64,000 bases of DNA from Epiperipatus broadwayi (Eukaryota; Onychophora; Udeonychophora; Euonychophora; Peripatidae), in the NCBI GenBank assembly GCA_028023455.1, contig JAQFVV010000071.1:5784650-5848649 (forward strand), read 5' to 3'. Below, piece by piece: positions 34,872-46,800 of this stretch; the first letter of the stretch is position 1, and every line of letters starts with the position of its first letter. Position numbers and translations under genes: made by a program. The notes beneath the pieces were generated by a model. That model searched no databases. It worked only from the letters and a program-made list of their open reading frames with translations, and was not told the origin of the DNA.

Positions 34872-35775
34872 ACATCAAGCTTGTATATTGTCCATCCCTC
34901 TTCTATGTATTTAAATGGATACTGTCCTATACATGAGGGGTCAGAATGACTTCAGGTCAACATGGACATGGCAATAATATTAGCATCAGCATGGGATTTG
35001 AGTTTTCATCATCAGATTTTCAATGATATGGATGGCTGAAAAGTTGGAGGTTGGAGTGGATTGAAGCCTGTCCATTAAATTATGAAGATTTGCTATCTTA
35101 ATATAAACTGAGCACTGATTATATATCTGTGTGGGAGATGATAATCTGGACCAACTGATGAGTGCTGGTTTAGCATGAAATACGTATATTGGTGATTATT
35201 TATCTTTTCTACATGTGTGTGGTCATGTGTATCAGTTGTATTAGATAGTGTGGATAGTTGAAGAGTGCTTGAAAATCTGAGTTCAAATCCTCTATACTTA
35301 TAAGTAAGCTCCCAGGTTTGTGAAGTGTGCCTGGTTTTCAAATATTTACATATCAAGCTTGTATCCTGTACATCCCTCTTATATGTATTTAAATGGATAC
35401 TGTCCTATACATGAGGGGTCAGAGTGACTTCAGGTCAACATGGCATGGTAATAATATCAGCATCGGATTTGAGTTTTTATCATCAGATTTTCAATGATAT
35501 GGATGGCTGAAAGGTTGGAGGTTGGAGTGGATTGGAGCCTGTCCATTAAAGTATAAAGATTTGCTATCTTAATATAAACTGAGCACTGATTATATATATG
35601 CATGGGAGATGGTAATCTGGACCAACTGATGAGTGCTGGTTTAGCATGAAATACGTATATTGGTGATTATTTATCTTTTCTACATATGTGTGGTCATGTG
35701 TATCAGTTGTATGAGATAGTGTGGATAGTTGAAGGGTGTTTGAAAATCTGAGTTCAAATCCCCTATACTATAATA
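34852..35775 (+). repeat. Tandem duplication, period 478 bp, containing DR1
   Basis: CCTGGTTTTCAAATATTTAC at 34852 and 35330 begins two units of about 450 bp, well matched throughout (GGTCAGA(A/G)TGACTTCAGG; TTTGCTATCTTAATATAAAC). The right half of each unit is DR1, ending GAGTTCAAATCC(T/C)CTATA. A 25-bp linker holding a reverse copy of the CCAGG end separates the units. Confidence 0.93.
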
Positions 35776-36199
35776 TTTTTATAAATGAAAGAAAAGTAAA
35801 TAAAATACATTCTCCTTCTTTATTTTTAAACAAAATAAATTAATTAAATGATTATTTTTAGTTACAATAAAGATAATATTTTGTATTACCCTTTTTTTAC
35901 TTTTCTGACATAGAAATATTTACATGAACCTACATTATTTTATATTTAAAATAATAAATACAATTTTAATTAAACTAATTTAATCATTTAAAATTCAGTG
36001 TCAAAAATATATAACAAATCATTTTTTAAAAAATCAATTATTGTCACTATGTCAATTTATACTTTAAGTGTGATTCATTTTTTTTTAAAAATAAATAAAT
36101 TTATTAATCAAAAGATTACAAAGGATAAATCATGTATACAATAAGTAAATAACTAATAAAAGTGTTTGATAATATTTATGAAAAAATTCAAAAAGTGTT
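35776..36199. other. AT-rich DNA without recognised feature
   Basis: The last part is likely the 3' flank or untranslated tail of the minus-strand LINE. Confidence 0.4.
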
Positions 36200-36850
36200 G
36201 AGTACTAAATTTTGAAACGGAAAATTATTAAGATGGGAAAACAACCTTAACACATGTGTCCATATGAATAGAAGGTGGAAAAAGCTTTGAATCTCTGATC
36301 TTTGCTTGATGAAGAAAATCAATGAAAACTGATAAAGCCAAATTATGTGGATGTCCAAAATATAATTTACATCTTGTTAGCCAAGTGTCTAAAGAGACAT
36401 TAGATACAATAAAATCTTTAATGGAATTTAATGTGGGACAAATGTAGAATATATGTGAAATTGTTTCATCATATAACCCACACAGTTGACAACATGATGA
36501 AATATTGCAAAAGCCTCTTGATGTAACAATGAAAAAAGATGTAGGAAGAGAAGATAAGTTAAGCTTGATAATAAAGTCAATATGCTTATGTTCAATGAAA
36601 AGAAGTTTAGCTTTTTTAAATAAAGCTATATTTGAAACACCCAAAGAAACTGGAAGTGAGTTGAAATTTGTGAGTTTTAATTTGTAAACATCCCAGAACA
36701 TTAATCTAACATCAATTGAAATTTGAGCACCAGGTAACATTTTATATAGAAACTTGTACAACTTCCGTATCCAATAACTTTCCATTGGAGGAAGGGTATA
36801 AGTGGGGTCAAAGATTATAAGAAGAGACATTTGAGGAATTTTTTGAGAGG
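36200..36850 (-). pseudogene. LINE C-terminal fragment with zinc knuckle
   Basis: 200-codon open minus-strand frame (36830-36228). Segment LPVSLGVSNIALFKKAKLLF corresponds to LGLTNAQLICKFKRW of the LINE at 17451-19244, followed by the shared pattern DFxxKxNL and then CCQLCGLYDETISHIFYIC, the zinc knuckle (CxxC...H...C). The RT is missing: 5'-truncated at about 36850. The M at 36830 is internal. The two copies are alignable but clearly different, so at least two lineages of this LINE family are present. Confidence 0.85.
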
Positions 36851-39565
36851 TGTTATTTGTTATTTACTATGCTTTTGTAATATTTAATGGCATCATATTT
36901 ACCTCAATTCTATACTATTACAATAGATATAAATATGTTATTCTCATATCACAATCTTTCTGCATAAATCAATAGAAATCTGTTGTCATGGAAACACACT
37001 GCAATTAAATATTAAATGGAAACCTAATTGTAATGTTGGCTTAACAACAGATTGCTATTGGTCTTTTTAAGTGTGAAAGTTATGGATTGTGATTTACATA
37101 TGATAAGCAATTAGCTGTTAACACTTATAGTTTTATACATGCATGGATAAGGAGTGTGTTGTGTATATATGTAATAATTTTTTAAGTATTTTTATGGCTT
37201 TATACATATAAACAGTGAATAACAATTTTCATATAACCAGACAACAACCAATTAAAATTGGCAGCAGGCCAAAAATATGATCTAGTAATAACAGTAGAAA
37301 TTGTTTGAAATTCATGGTTTTAACTTGTATTCAGTTTTAATTGACTGGGGGGTTTTTTTGGTTTTTACTATAGCTGTAATTTTATATAGATTAATTAATG
37401 GATAACATTTAGATCACTTCATCTTGTATCATCACTTTTGATTTTTGTTGCCTAGCTACATTTTATAGCTGAAATTTGAATTATTATATGGAAAATTTTG
37501 TATTATATGTTAGTGTTTACACATATGTACACACATATGATAAACTATGTACATATTTATTTAAAAACATTATTGCATGCTTAATATAAGTTTTTTAAAA
37601 AATTATTTGTAATATTATAATTTCCTGTTAATTCAAGCTGATTTTATTTGCGGCTGTCTTATTTAGGGCTTTTCTTTGTAACATGCTAAGTCAGATATAT
37701 TTATCATAAAATTCTCAGTTTGTTTTAAAATTTTGAAGAATATCTCTTCAAAACAGATTTTTTATTTATTAATAAGCTTAATTTTTTTTTAAAAATTGGG
37801 CAAAAATATTTTTTTTCTTTTTTAACCTGCAATGGCTACAAAATAATTTTGCTATGTAAATGCTATAAGTGTATCTCATGCCATTCCTAAGAAGAATACT
37901 TGTTTTATATAAATATCTATTGAAATATGACTTTTTTATCATAATCATTATTTGCAATAGACATAAAGAAATAAAAATTACATTTTGTGTTTAACTTGTT
38001 TTAATTGACTGCTTTCTTATAATTAGTTACTATAATGAAATAAATTTGCTTTTTATTATTGTTACCATTAGTTACAATAAACTTTATAATATTTGTTTTA
38101 AAAAGTCAAAAAAGTTTGTCATTTGAAAGACATGAAAAAAATTTACAGCCATTTAGTCTACAAGCAATATGAGCTATGTCTAAATCACAAAAAAGAGGTG
38201 CATAAAATTATATTGAATGAGTTGAATTCAAATTCATTTAATTTTTGCAAAATGGTGACATATTCAGGAAGGTACTGAATTGGACACCTGTTCAGTTTAA
38301 AAAATAATATAAATTTTATTACATTTTTTAAAAATGTTTCAATTTTGTTAAATATTTTGTTTTAAAGCAATCATTTTAAAGGTGTTGTAATGGTTAATTA
38401 TTTAATTGTTTATATTTTTAGTCTAGATGATATCTCCTAAAGTTCTAGAATTATGCAAATTAAATCTAATTTTAGAAATTTTTCAATAAATACTGAAAGA
38501 TTTTAACTTTGTTCATTAATTAAGTCAGCTGAAGTAATTAACTTGTCAATTTTCATCCATCAAGATTGATCACATGACTTGCTCTATAAAAACCAGTGAA
38601 TAGAATTACACACACATTGGCATTTTCTCTTGTTTAACTTTCACTTAATTCTGAATTCTAATTCAGTTTTAATTGCTTCTAACTAATTTTTTTAAAAGTT
38701 TTAAAAAGAATGCATTGTTAAATTAATAATTATCCAGGATAATCTATAGCTATTAAAACTCTTCAATGCTAAATTTGCATTATGGGAAACTCAACAGCAA
38801 GAGCTATAGAAATTAAATTGTTTTTCCAAGAATCAATTACTTAAATGAAATTTGATAAAAATTATTATATATGCTCTGTAAGAATTATATTAATTCTAAT
38901 ATCTATGATATATGTAGATGATAATATAGAAATAATAATTTCTAAAATACAGAGAAAAACTTTTAAATTGCTTAAGAAGGCTTTAAATAATTTTAAGAAC
39001 TTATGCAACTCTTACATTAAGAATATGTTAAATCTTTGTTGAGTAACAATAATGTTTTCTTTTGAGGTGATTTCATTTAAAAATAAAAAGATTTTTTTAG
39101 CTCAAAATTATAGAACCTTTTGGAACAATAAAGTATTTTCTAGGTGCCATAACTTAAAATGAATATATTTTTTGCCAAAGGAATAATTAAATTATTATAA
39201 CGTTTTTACACATTAGTTTTATCTTTCAAATTTATATCACTTGGATATTTATGCATATATTAAAAAGCATACTATTAATGAATGGCAACATTGAATAGTA
39301 TGTCTTACTATTTTTAAATGCTTTATTTAAATAATTAATATTCATTTATTAATTGCCAGTTTTCTCAAGAAGTTATTATCTTTACATGACAAATGTTATA
39401 AGTAACAATGTTGTGAAAATGATTTTATTATGAAAAATAACATTATTGTATGTACATTTAAATTTAAAGAAGAAAATATTTCTCAAAATGTTGACTTAAA
39501 ATTGATTGAATATATTCATATTTCAGGAAATTTATTATCTAATTTAGTGATATGTTTCAAAAATA
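36851..39565. other. AT-rich DNA without recognised feature
   Basis: 2.7 kb with no recognisable coding or repeat signal. A CTATAAAAACC at about 38582 resembles a TATA box but has no supporting context. Confidence 0.45.
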
Positions 39566-40450
39566 TTAACTCATTCACTGAAAAACTTATTTTTTAACTG
39601 AACAGTTTTTTTACTGGCCAAGTGAATTAAAGTTTTACAACTTTTGATTGGTCAATTAACAAAATCAGCAGTAAAAATATATTCATCTTTTAGTATTATA
39701 TTTGTTTTAGTTTTATTTGTAATAAGTATATTAATAATTATCAGGTTATGAAAGTGAATGAGTTTTTTCAAAATTAAATTTCTATTTATAATTATAAAAA
39801 TATTCAATCGTGGAAGACCTAAAAAGAAAGTTCATAACAAATTAGAAAGTGCAGCAGACATTATTGATTTCTTTATCAATTTATGTTAGTGTAAAAGTAA
39901 AGAATTTTTTACTAAAATCTTACTATTTTTCTAAAATAATTATATTTTCAGCATATTTTACCAAAATACATTATAATATATTTAAATAAATGCCAGAAAA
40001 ATACTATAAATTATTTATTTTTGTTTGAAAATCAAATAAAGAGCTTGGAGCAATGAAATTTGTTGACAGGTGTCAAAATTGTTGTTACCACTGGTTTCTT
40101 TTTTAATTTACATTCATGTAAAAGTAAAGAATTTTTTACTAAAAACTTACTATTTTTTTAAATAATTATATTTCAGCATATTTTATAAAAATAATTTATA
40201 ATATATACGAAAAATAATAAAAAATACTCTAAAACATAAATTTTCATTTGGAAAATCAAAACAAAAAAGTTGGAGCAGTGAAAATTATTGACAGGTGCTC
40301 TTCTTTTAGTCAAAATGTGAACCAACTAATCAGCAACTAGGAAAACCTGCCTTCTCCCTTTATTGCAGCTTCTTATATCAATAGTATTGATTTTTTCCTT
40401 GTAAAATAATTCTAGAGAGGGCAGCATCTTATGGTACATTTTAAGATTTA
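39566..40450. mobile_element. TTAA-flanked non-autonomous element, copy 1 (piggyBac-like candidate)
   Basis: Starts at TTAACTCATTCACTG. Shares order and wording with 51210-52220: GGCCAA(G)TGAATT..., TAGTTTTATTTGTAATAAGTATATTA against TAGTTTCGTTTGTAAAAAGTATATTA in short matching words, a tandemly doubled AT-rich block (39890-40050 and 40120-40330), and GGCAGCATCTTAT near the right end (40420). The right terminus is not clear. Confidence 0.5.
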
Positions 40451-42229
40451 AAATAAATGTACAAACACTATGGTATCATTAAAATTAATGGTTTTTTTTA
40501 GCAATTTGAAGCTGTGAACATTGATCCACAGTTGTTTCTCAGAAAAGGTTAATGTGAAAGTTAATTTTCAAACTTATTATTTTCCATAATTCCAAAAAAT
40601 TCACTCTTCATTATATCCATTGATACAGCTATAAAATATATCTATGAAAATTAGTGTTCTTCTTTATAATGATCAATGAATAATAATATTGATTGAAAAC
40701 TACTCAACCTATTATGCTTCATTATGAAATGTACTTTTGAAATACTTTCTCTTCATTAATTTTAATCATTGGAAATTATAAAAACATGTGCTTTCTAAAA
40801 TACTAATTTTAGTCTGATAATCTACTTCAAATATTTAATGCGCATTTTTATGTTTATTTTGTCCATTAAATTATTTAACCAGTCTGAATGGCTATGTATC
40901 CATGCTAATGTCTAAAAATATTTTTGCTTATTTATGTGTTGGCAAATTTAATAGGATATTTTCCAATATTCTGCAAAATCTGCAAAATATTTCAGAACTT
41001 TATTTTAGTAACTGTATCCAGTATAATGGTAGAAATATCAAGGTAAAGGAGATTTTATTTATTTATTTCGTAATGGATATAATTATTAATTTTTAAATAT
41101 TTATATTATTATAAATGCTATATATTATTTTATGCATTTTATTTTGTATATCATTTATGAAGTATTTATGAGGCATATTTTATTATGAGTTCTTAGAATA
41201 CTGCTACTGTAATAATATATTTTAAATTTATTATAATTATCCCTATGAAGCTGCTTATTTTGAAGGTGTATGCAAAATGCTATAAGAAGTAGAAGCTAAT
41301 GTGTATTTTCATTGTTAATTATTATGCCACAATTTTAATATAAGCTATGTTTAGCACAACTTATTATTTTTATCAGTTTTACACATCAGTTAGTTTTGTT
41401 GATTTAAGAGATTGTAGCATTAGTCTCTCTTATTGATATTTTATTTTACCAGTATATTTTAAAGAGATTTAGCATTAGTCTCTCTTATGTTATGGTATAT
41501 TTTTAATGAATTATATTGTTTGTTTACTTTATATTTAAGCATGTAATGCTTTATTGAGGTAAATCTTTACTATTATTGTTCTTACCTTATGGTTCATTCT
41601 CATTATTTTTCTGACTAGTAACTTTTTCCTAGTTTATTACTCTCATATGTAGGTACTTTTCCTTGAGTTCATACCATCATTATGTTTTGTCTGTACTTCC
41701 ATATTCTTTAATGTTAATTGTCTTTGTGATATATTTTGTCTAAAGCCATGGGTTCTAAATATTATGTTTACCACACACTACTGTTTTCTTGTTATGCATT
41801 GAGATTAAATAAATACAAAGAATTAGATATGATAGTCACTTTATTTAAATAGTATTTTGATGTTAAGAAAACATCAAAGGAAAAGGTTATTTTATTTTAT
41901 TAAAAATACTTACAATTATTTCTTTATTTTATATAAGATCATCTTTGTCAATTTCATTTTATATGGGAGATCACTTTGTGTTATTTGGAAGATCACTTAA
42001 ATTTATTCATCATAAATTTAAGATTATAAACTTGCTTAGTTTTACTTTAGAAGAAGATTTTAAAAAATCTATTATTGTGATACCTTGAGAAGTCATAAAA
42101 TCTTTTATCTACTATGATATCATGAATGCTATTCTAATATATTATCTTTATTTTAAAATTAAGAGTTTTCATATTTTAATTTAGATTGTAAATTTATAAT
42201 TGTAAGATAATGAGACATTAGCTTAAGGA
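40451..42229. other. AT-rich DNA without recognised feature
   Basis: Only a local duplication: AGCATTAGTCTCTCTTAT at 41417 and 41470. The frame at 40902-41096 has no domain. Confidence 0.45.
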
Positions 42230-42243
42230 TAAGAGTATATCTT

Positions 42244-42423
42244 TTTTTTTCATATGTCATAGCATCGGCCGGGACATGAACCCTCGACCATCTATAACCA
42301 ACTAAGAGTATATCTTTTTTTTCATATGTCATAGCATCAGCCAGGACATGAACCCTCGACCATCTACAACCAACTACTTGCTTGCAAGGTGGCTGTGGTG
42401 ACTCTCAGCTAACAATACTTGAC
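42244..42423 (-). mobile_element. Two SINE insertions (type of 14517) at one target site
   Basis: Reading the minus strand, a full copy (42423-42323) has A-box-like TTAGCTGAGAGTC, GGTTGTAGATGGTCGAGG, B-box GGGTTCATGTCC and GCTATGACATATG plus poly(A). A truncated copy (42300-42251) keeps only the B-box half and tail. TAAGAGTATATCTT occurs three times: 42230-42243, 42303-42316 and 42424-42437, so each SINE is bracketed by the same 14-bp word. Confidence 0.85.
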
Positions 42424-42437
42424 TAAGAGTATATCTT

Positions 42438-43320
42438 ATTGCTTTGTTGATTACTAGGATTACATTCATTAGTATGTTTTTAAAATTAACAAGAACAATA
42501 AAATTATAAATCATAAGAGTATTTATATATGAATCCTGAAATATTTTGTGCATAGGATTATTTGGGATAAGAATTATTTTATTTAAGAACAACTCACTTT
42601 CACAAGAAGTTAATGTAGCAGAACATAAGAAATGACATGCTTGTATATGACAAAACTTAAATTTGATGTTGAATCTGATCATGACGATATGATTATCATT
42701 ATAATTATAAGGTGTAGTTGTAATTGAGGATATGCTATGAGAAGAAGGACAGTTAAAGTAACCTAACTCTCTTTATGCTTTAAATATTTAGAATGTTTAT
42801 ATTTTAAAAGAGTGAGTATGAGAATTCTCCTTTTCTTAATTTTCTAAGGTATTACATTTGTCTTAATAATACTTATTTATTATTATTTACCTTTATTCTT
42901 TACTGTTATTTTTGTTTAAGCATATGTATTTGACCCATGAACTTAGCCCAATATATTATTTTTTATTAGCTAATATTTATTATTATTAGCTAGTATTGTA
43001 TTGTTGTTGAGTTTATATATGATTTTCTGATGGCATTTTTCAGCTATCATTATCTCTAGGTTACAATTTTGGCTATTGACCAACGTGTTAATAATCATGA
43101 TTATTTGTCAGTCGAAGCTTCTGAGTGATCACCTTGGTTGTTCACATTGACATATTTACACCTACTCTCAGCTTCTTTTGGTTATATTTATTCTCATTTG
43201 TTGATCATTCTTTGGTTACAATTTTGGTTAAACCAACATGTTGGCTTTTGGTCAGTTGAAGGGTTCTGGTTCATCGTTCTCTATATTCTTATCTCTTGAT
43301 TACTATATATATATAATCAA
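42438..43320. other. AT-rich DNA without recognised feature
   Basis: GGTTACAATTTTGG recurs at about 43060 and 43214 within a diverged local duplication. Nothing coding. Confidence 0.4.
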
Positions 43321-43701
43321 AATTATCCTAAATCCAAAACTTAACCAGACTAGCCAAGAAAATAAAATCTAAAACACTACCAATGATTTCAGTGCTACAA
43401 GCAGACTTCTCAAGTGTAAATAACTACAAAACAACAACATATTTAAATTAAACATTACCCACAATTCCATTTACTTCCCATCCACCGTTAATATTAAAAG
43501 AACTTTTAAATAAGTTAATTAAGTTTAATATTAAGGGTGGATGGAAAGTAAATGGAATTATGGAGAATGTTTAATTTAAATATGTTGTTGTTTTGTAGTT
43601 CTTTACATTTGAGAAGTCTGATTGTAGCCGTGAAACCATTGATAGTGTTTTAGATTTTATTTTCTTGGCTAGTCTGGTTGAGTTTTGGATTTGGGGTAAT
43701 T
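43321..43701. mobile_element. Fold-back element, arms about 180 bp
   Basis: 43321-43500 is the reverse complement of 43525-43701 with few mismatches: AATTATCCTAAATCCAAAAC / GTTTTGGATTTGGGGTAATT at the ends, CTTCCCATCCACC / GGTGGATGGAAAG near the loop. No frame, no similarity to the other fold-backs. Confidence 0.92.
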
Positions 43702-44721
43702 ACGTATTTATTGAGTAGTTTAGCTTTATGCTTTTAATATTTATATATGTGATGCCAGACATTATCTAAAATAGCCTGATATAAATTTTTAAAGTTTCAC
43801 TTCATGAAAATTTATTGGAAATAATAAGATGATAACCTGCATAATAGCAACAGTTTTCTCTGCTAAGAGTAACTCATGTATCAGCAAATAAAATTGTGAA
43901 TAAAAATTAGAAACATTTTTTTATATGATGTCCACATGAGATCTTACAGAAATCCATGTGGCCCACAATCTGAAAAGTTTCCCCATTCCTAACACAAATA
44001 ATTACATTTTTAAGGGGGAGAGAAAAGAAAAGAAATTAGGTTATTAGATGCACAACTATGTGGGTGATGGATAAATGTAGGAGGTAGTTTTTTTATAAAA
44101 AAATATCATTGTGTATGTATTTTTGTATAATTGACAATTTTAAATAAACCTATATATATATGAAATATGATATATTAACATATTTAAGTGTCTGGTTTAA
44201 ATCAAATAATTTCCTGTTTTTCTTATTTTCTTCAGTTATAAGGAAAGTATTTTTATTTTTCTGTAGGCTTTATGCATCTTAAGAAACAATCTGAACTAGT
44301 AATTTATTTAATGCCAATGAAATGTACCATCTGTGTCATGATATATCATTTGTGAATATCAGTTTTATAACACTGCCTACAGTCACATCATTCGCAGCAG
44401 ATTAAATTGCTACATCTACTTGGTTTTAGGTGGCCAATTATGCTGTCATTGTTGATGTGATTGATTTCAGCTTTCTATAATGAAAATGTATTAAATGCGA
44501 GTGTGGTTTGTTTATCTTTTTTAATTCGTTAAAGAAACTACAACTATATATCTAAAGTATATATTCGATTGTAAAATAACTTTAAAAAAGATTAATTATG
44601 CCAAGTTTTTGTTTACGTCCCCCCGAAATAAATATTTTTAATCTTTTCTATATTTCTTTTTGTATGTATGTACACATATACTATATATCCTATACGTATA
44701 TACTTAAACACTTTATTTACA
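43702..44721. other. AT-rich DNA without recognised feature
   Basis: Nothing identifiable. Confidence 0.4.
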
Positions 44722-45000
44722 AATGAATAATATTTCTATAGTGTAATTTTCACTACACCATTGTCACGCAAGGTAGGGACTGATTTCTATTCGCTTTTAA
44801 CACCTTGTGGAAAGGGGTACATCTTTGGTCATAAGTGTATGATTAAACCATTCCACAAGATGTTAAAAGCGGATAGAAACCAGTCCCTAACTTTTGTGGG
44901 AATGGTGTAGTGAAAATTATACTACATGAGTATTATTCATTAAGTGGATAATCTCTAGTCTAATCAATGACTAATAAAAAAATTTAATATACTTTATTCA
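44722..45000. mobile_element. Fold-back element (family F4)
   Basis: Arms 44722-44820 and 44850-44941 (TTTTCACTACACCATT / AATGGTGTAGTGAAAA; GTTAAAAGC inner words). A right tail beyond the palindrome, GGATAATCTCTAGTCTAAT (44946-44964), also occurs at 55328-55346 after the same TGGTGTAGTGAAAATTA word, so 55283-55365 is a one-arm copy of this family. Confidence 0.85.
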
Positions 45001-46239
45001 CAATGTTGAAAAATAATTTGCTGACTTTATAAAGAGTTGCAAATAATAGTTTCTTACTTTCCAGTTAACCATTAATAAAAATTATTGTATTATTAGTATT
45101 TAATTCTTATTATAAGTCAATGGTTTTTAATATAATATAAATTACATATTATTAAAAAATAAATAAAAAAGTAAATTTGGATTTAATCAAGTAAGAAATA
45201 TTTTATTTTTACAAAAGTAAATTTGGATTTAACCAAGTGAGAAATATATTTTATTTTTACCTTAGTAAATTTGAAATGGATTTATATTTGTCGTGTTTTT
45301 ATTCAGCATAACTTTGCACAATTATTACTGAATAATTGTAGAACAATATAATATAAATCAGAACAACTTCATGGAATAGAAGGTAACCGCTGTATTTGGC
45401 TGAGTTGCAGGGTTCAAACTCAAACCAACAGTAATATCAATAAAAATATAAACACTCACTATTTAATATGTATAATTTATTAGAACTAATATACATACAT
45501 ATTATAATTCAATAAATACAATTTGACATATAACATAGTCAATAATAAGCTGGTCATGTCGAGGACTCACTTCCAGCTATATATATTAGCTTGCCTCATG
45601 AGTTCTAGTCTTAACTCTTCTGACTGTGCTGGACAGCTTGCCTCGAGTTGTTTAAATGACTCTTCTGGCTGTACTAGCCAGCTTGGCTCAAATTTTCCAT
45701 AATCATAGCAGCTTCTAGTTCTATCAGGACTTGCCTCAATGTGTGGACATATTGGTCAAGAATATAGTTGAAACACCTTCACTGTTGGAAGCGGTTTCAA
45801 TGGAGAGCATGTTCAGTCATATAAATATACAGACATTCCCTCACTTGGTTCCAAAAAGGCTAACTATTTTTTGCCAGATCTTTTTTACCTTACTGGCAGC
45901 AATCATATTCAGAGAGCCTAACCAATGGTAAGGTTTAATACACATGTTTACACATTGGCCATACTTAGTTTTTACCCTTTGGCCATGTTTACACATTGGG
46001 TTGTCCACATGTTTACACATTGGTTAGTAAAGAAAGGAATTTGGACTAGTTCACTTCTGAAGGTAAGGTCAGATATGACAGTAACATAATAGAATGTTTG
46101 GCAGTTGTAGCATTGCATAACAATTGCAATAAAATGATCCCATCCCTTATGCTGCTATAGCAATTGCACAAAAAGAGGCATTTTAAAAGTATAACTATTT
46201 TTTATGATTATATTATATATTTATTTTTAATATATAAAC
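45001..46239. other. Non-coding DNA with short tandem duplications
   Basis: AAGTAAATTTGGATTTAA(T/C)C repeats at 45169 and 45225. A degenerate repeat of about 50 bp (AGCTTGCCTC..., CTCTTCTG(A/G)CTGT) runs 45586-45700. (A)CATGTTTACACATTGG occurs three times at 45942-46022. The frame 45731-45931 has no domain. Confidence 0.5.
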
Positions 46240-46590
46240 ATTAGTCTAATGATTTTAATGGGCATTTAAGTAATTTTATGACTTATCAAATATATAATGG
46301 TAAGGACATAAACCTGTTCATGGAGCAGATCCAAGTAAATTACTAAGATAATTTACAAGCTAGATTTTCAAAATAGCATTTAAAATGAACTTGTAAATAA
46401 TGCTAATGTTTTTATTATATCCCTGTCAATCTATTTTATCAGTTAAAATGTGGCATTGACTTTAACAAAAAGATATGTTCAATTACAAATTTATTTAATA
46501 TGATCCTTTGAGAATCTAGCTTTAATTATCTTAATAGCATATTCAGATTTATTTTTTCTGTGAACAAATTTTTAAACCTTAATATCTAGC
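46240..46590. mobile_element. Fold-back repeat (family F2), copy 1
   Basis: GACTTATCAAATAT and ATTTACAAGCTAGATTTTC in the left half, with a degenerate inverse (GAGAATCTAGCTT) in the right half. The same order appears at 59300-59660. Confidence 0.6.
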
Positions 46591-46689
46591 CCTCAGAAAA
46601 ATAGTCTCTTGAGTTATGAAGCAATCACAGTTTTTAGTATTAGCAAATAATAATATTAAACTACCAATATTTAACATGACTATAATATA

Positions 46690-46800
46690 CATTTGAAGAT
46701 AACCACTAAACATCACATGATCAATATTTCTTATGCTTACACAAACTGTTTACCTAGAAGCTAAATTGTATGGAGACACTATTGCATTGAGAGTCTAGCC
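46690..46800. mobile_element. Fragment of fold-back family F1
   Basis: AACATCACATGATC...TTATGCTTACACA then GTATGGAGACACTATTGCA: the outer part of an F1 arm, as at 52238 and 52930. Single arm only. Confidence 0.55.

Noticed and set aside
38575-38650. TATA-box promoter (CTATAAAAACC)
   Set aside because: Chance occurrence is likely in AT-rich DNA, and no gene follows.
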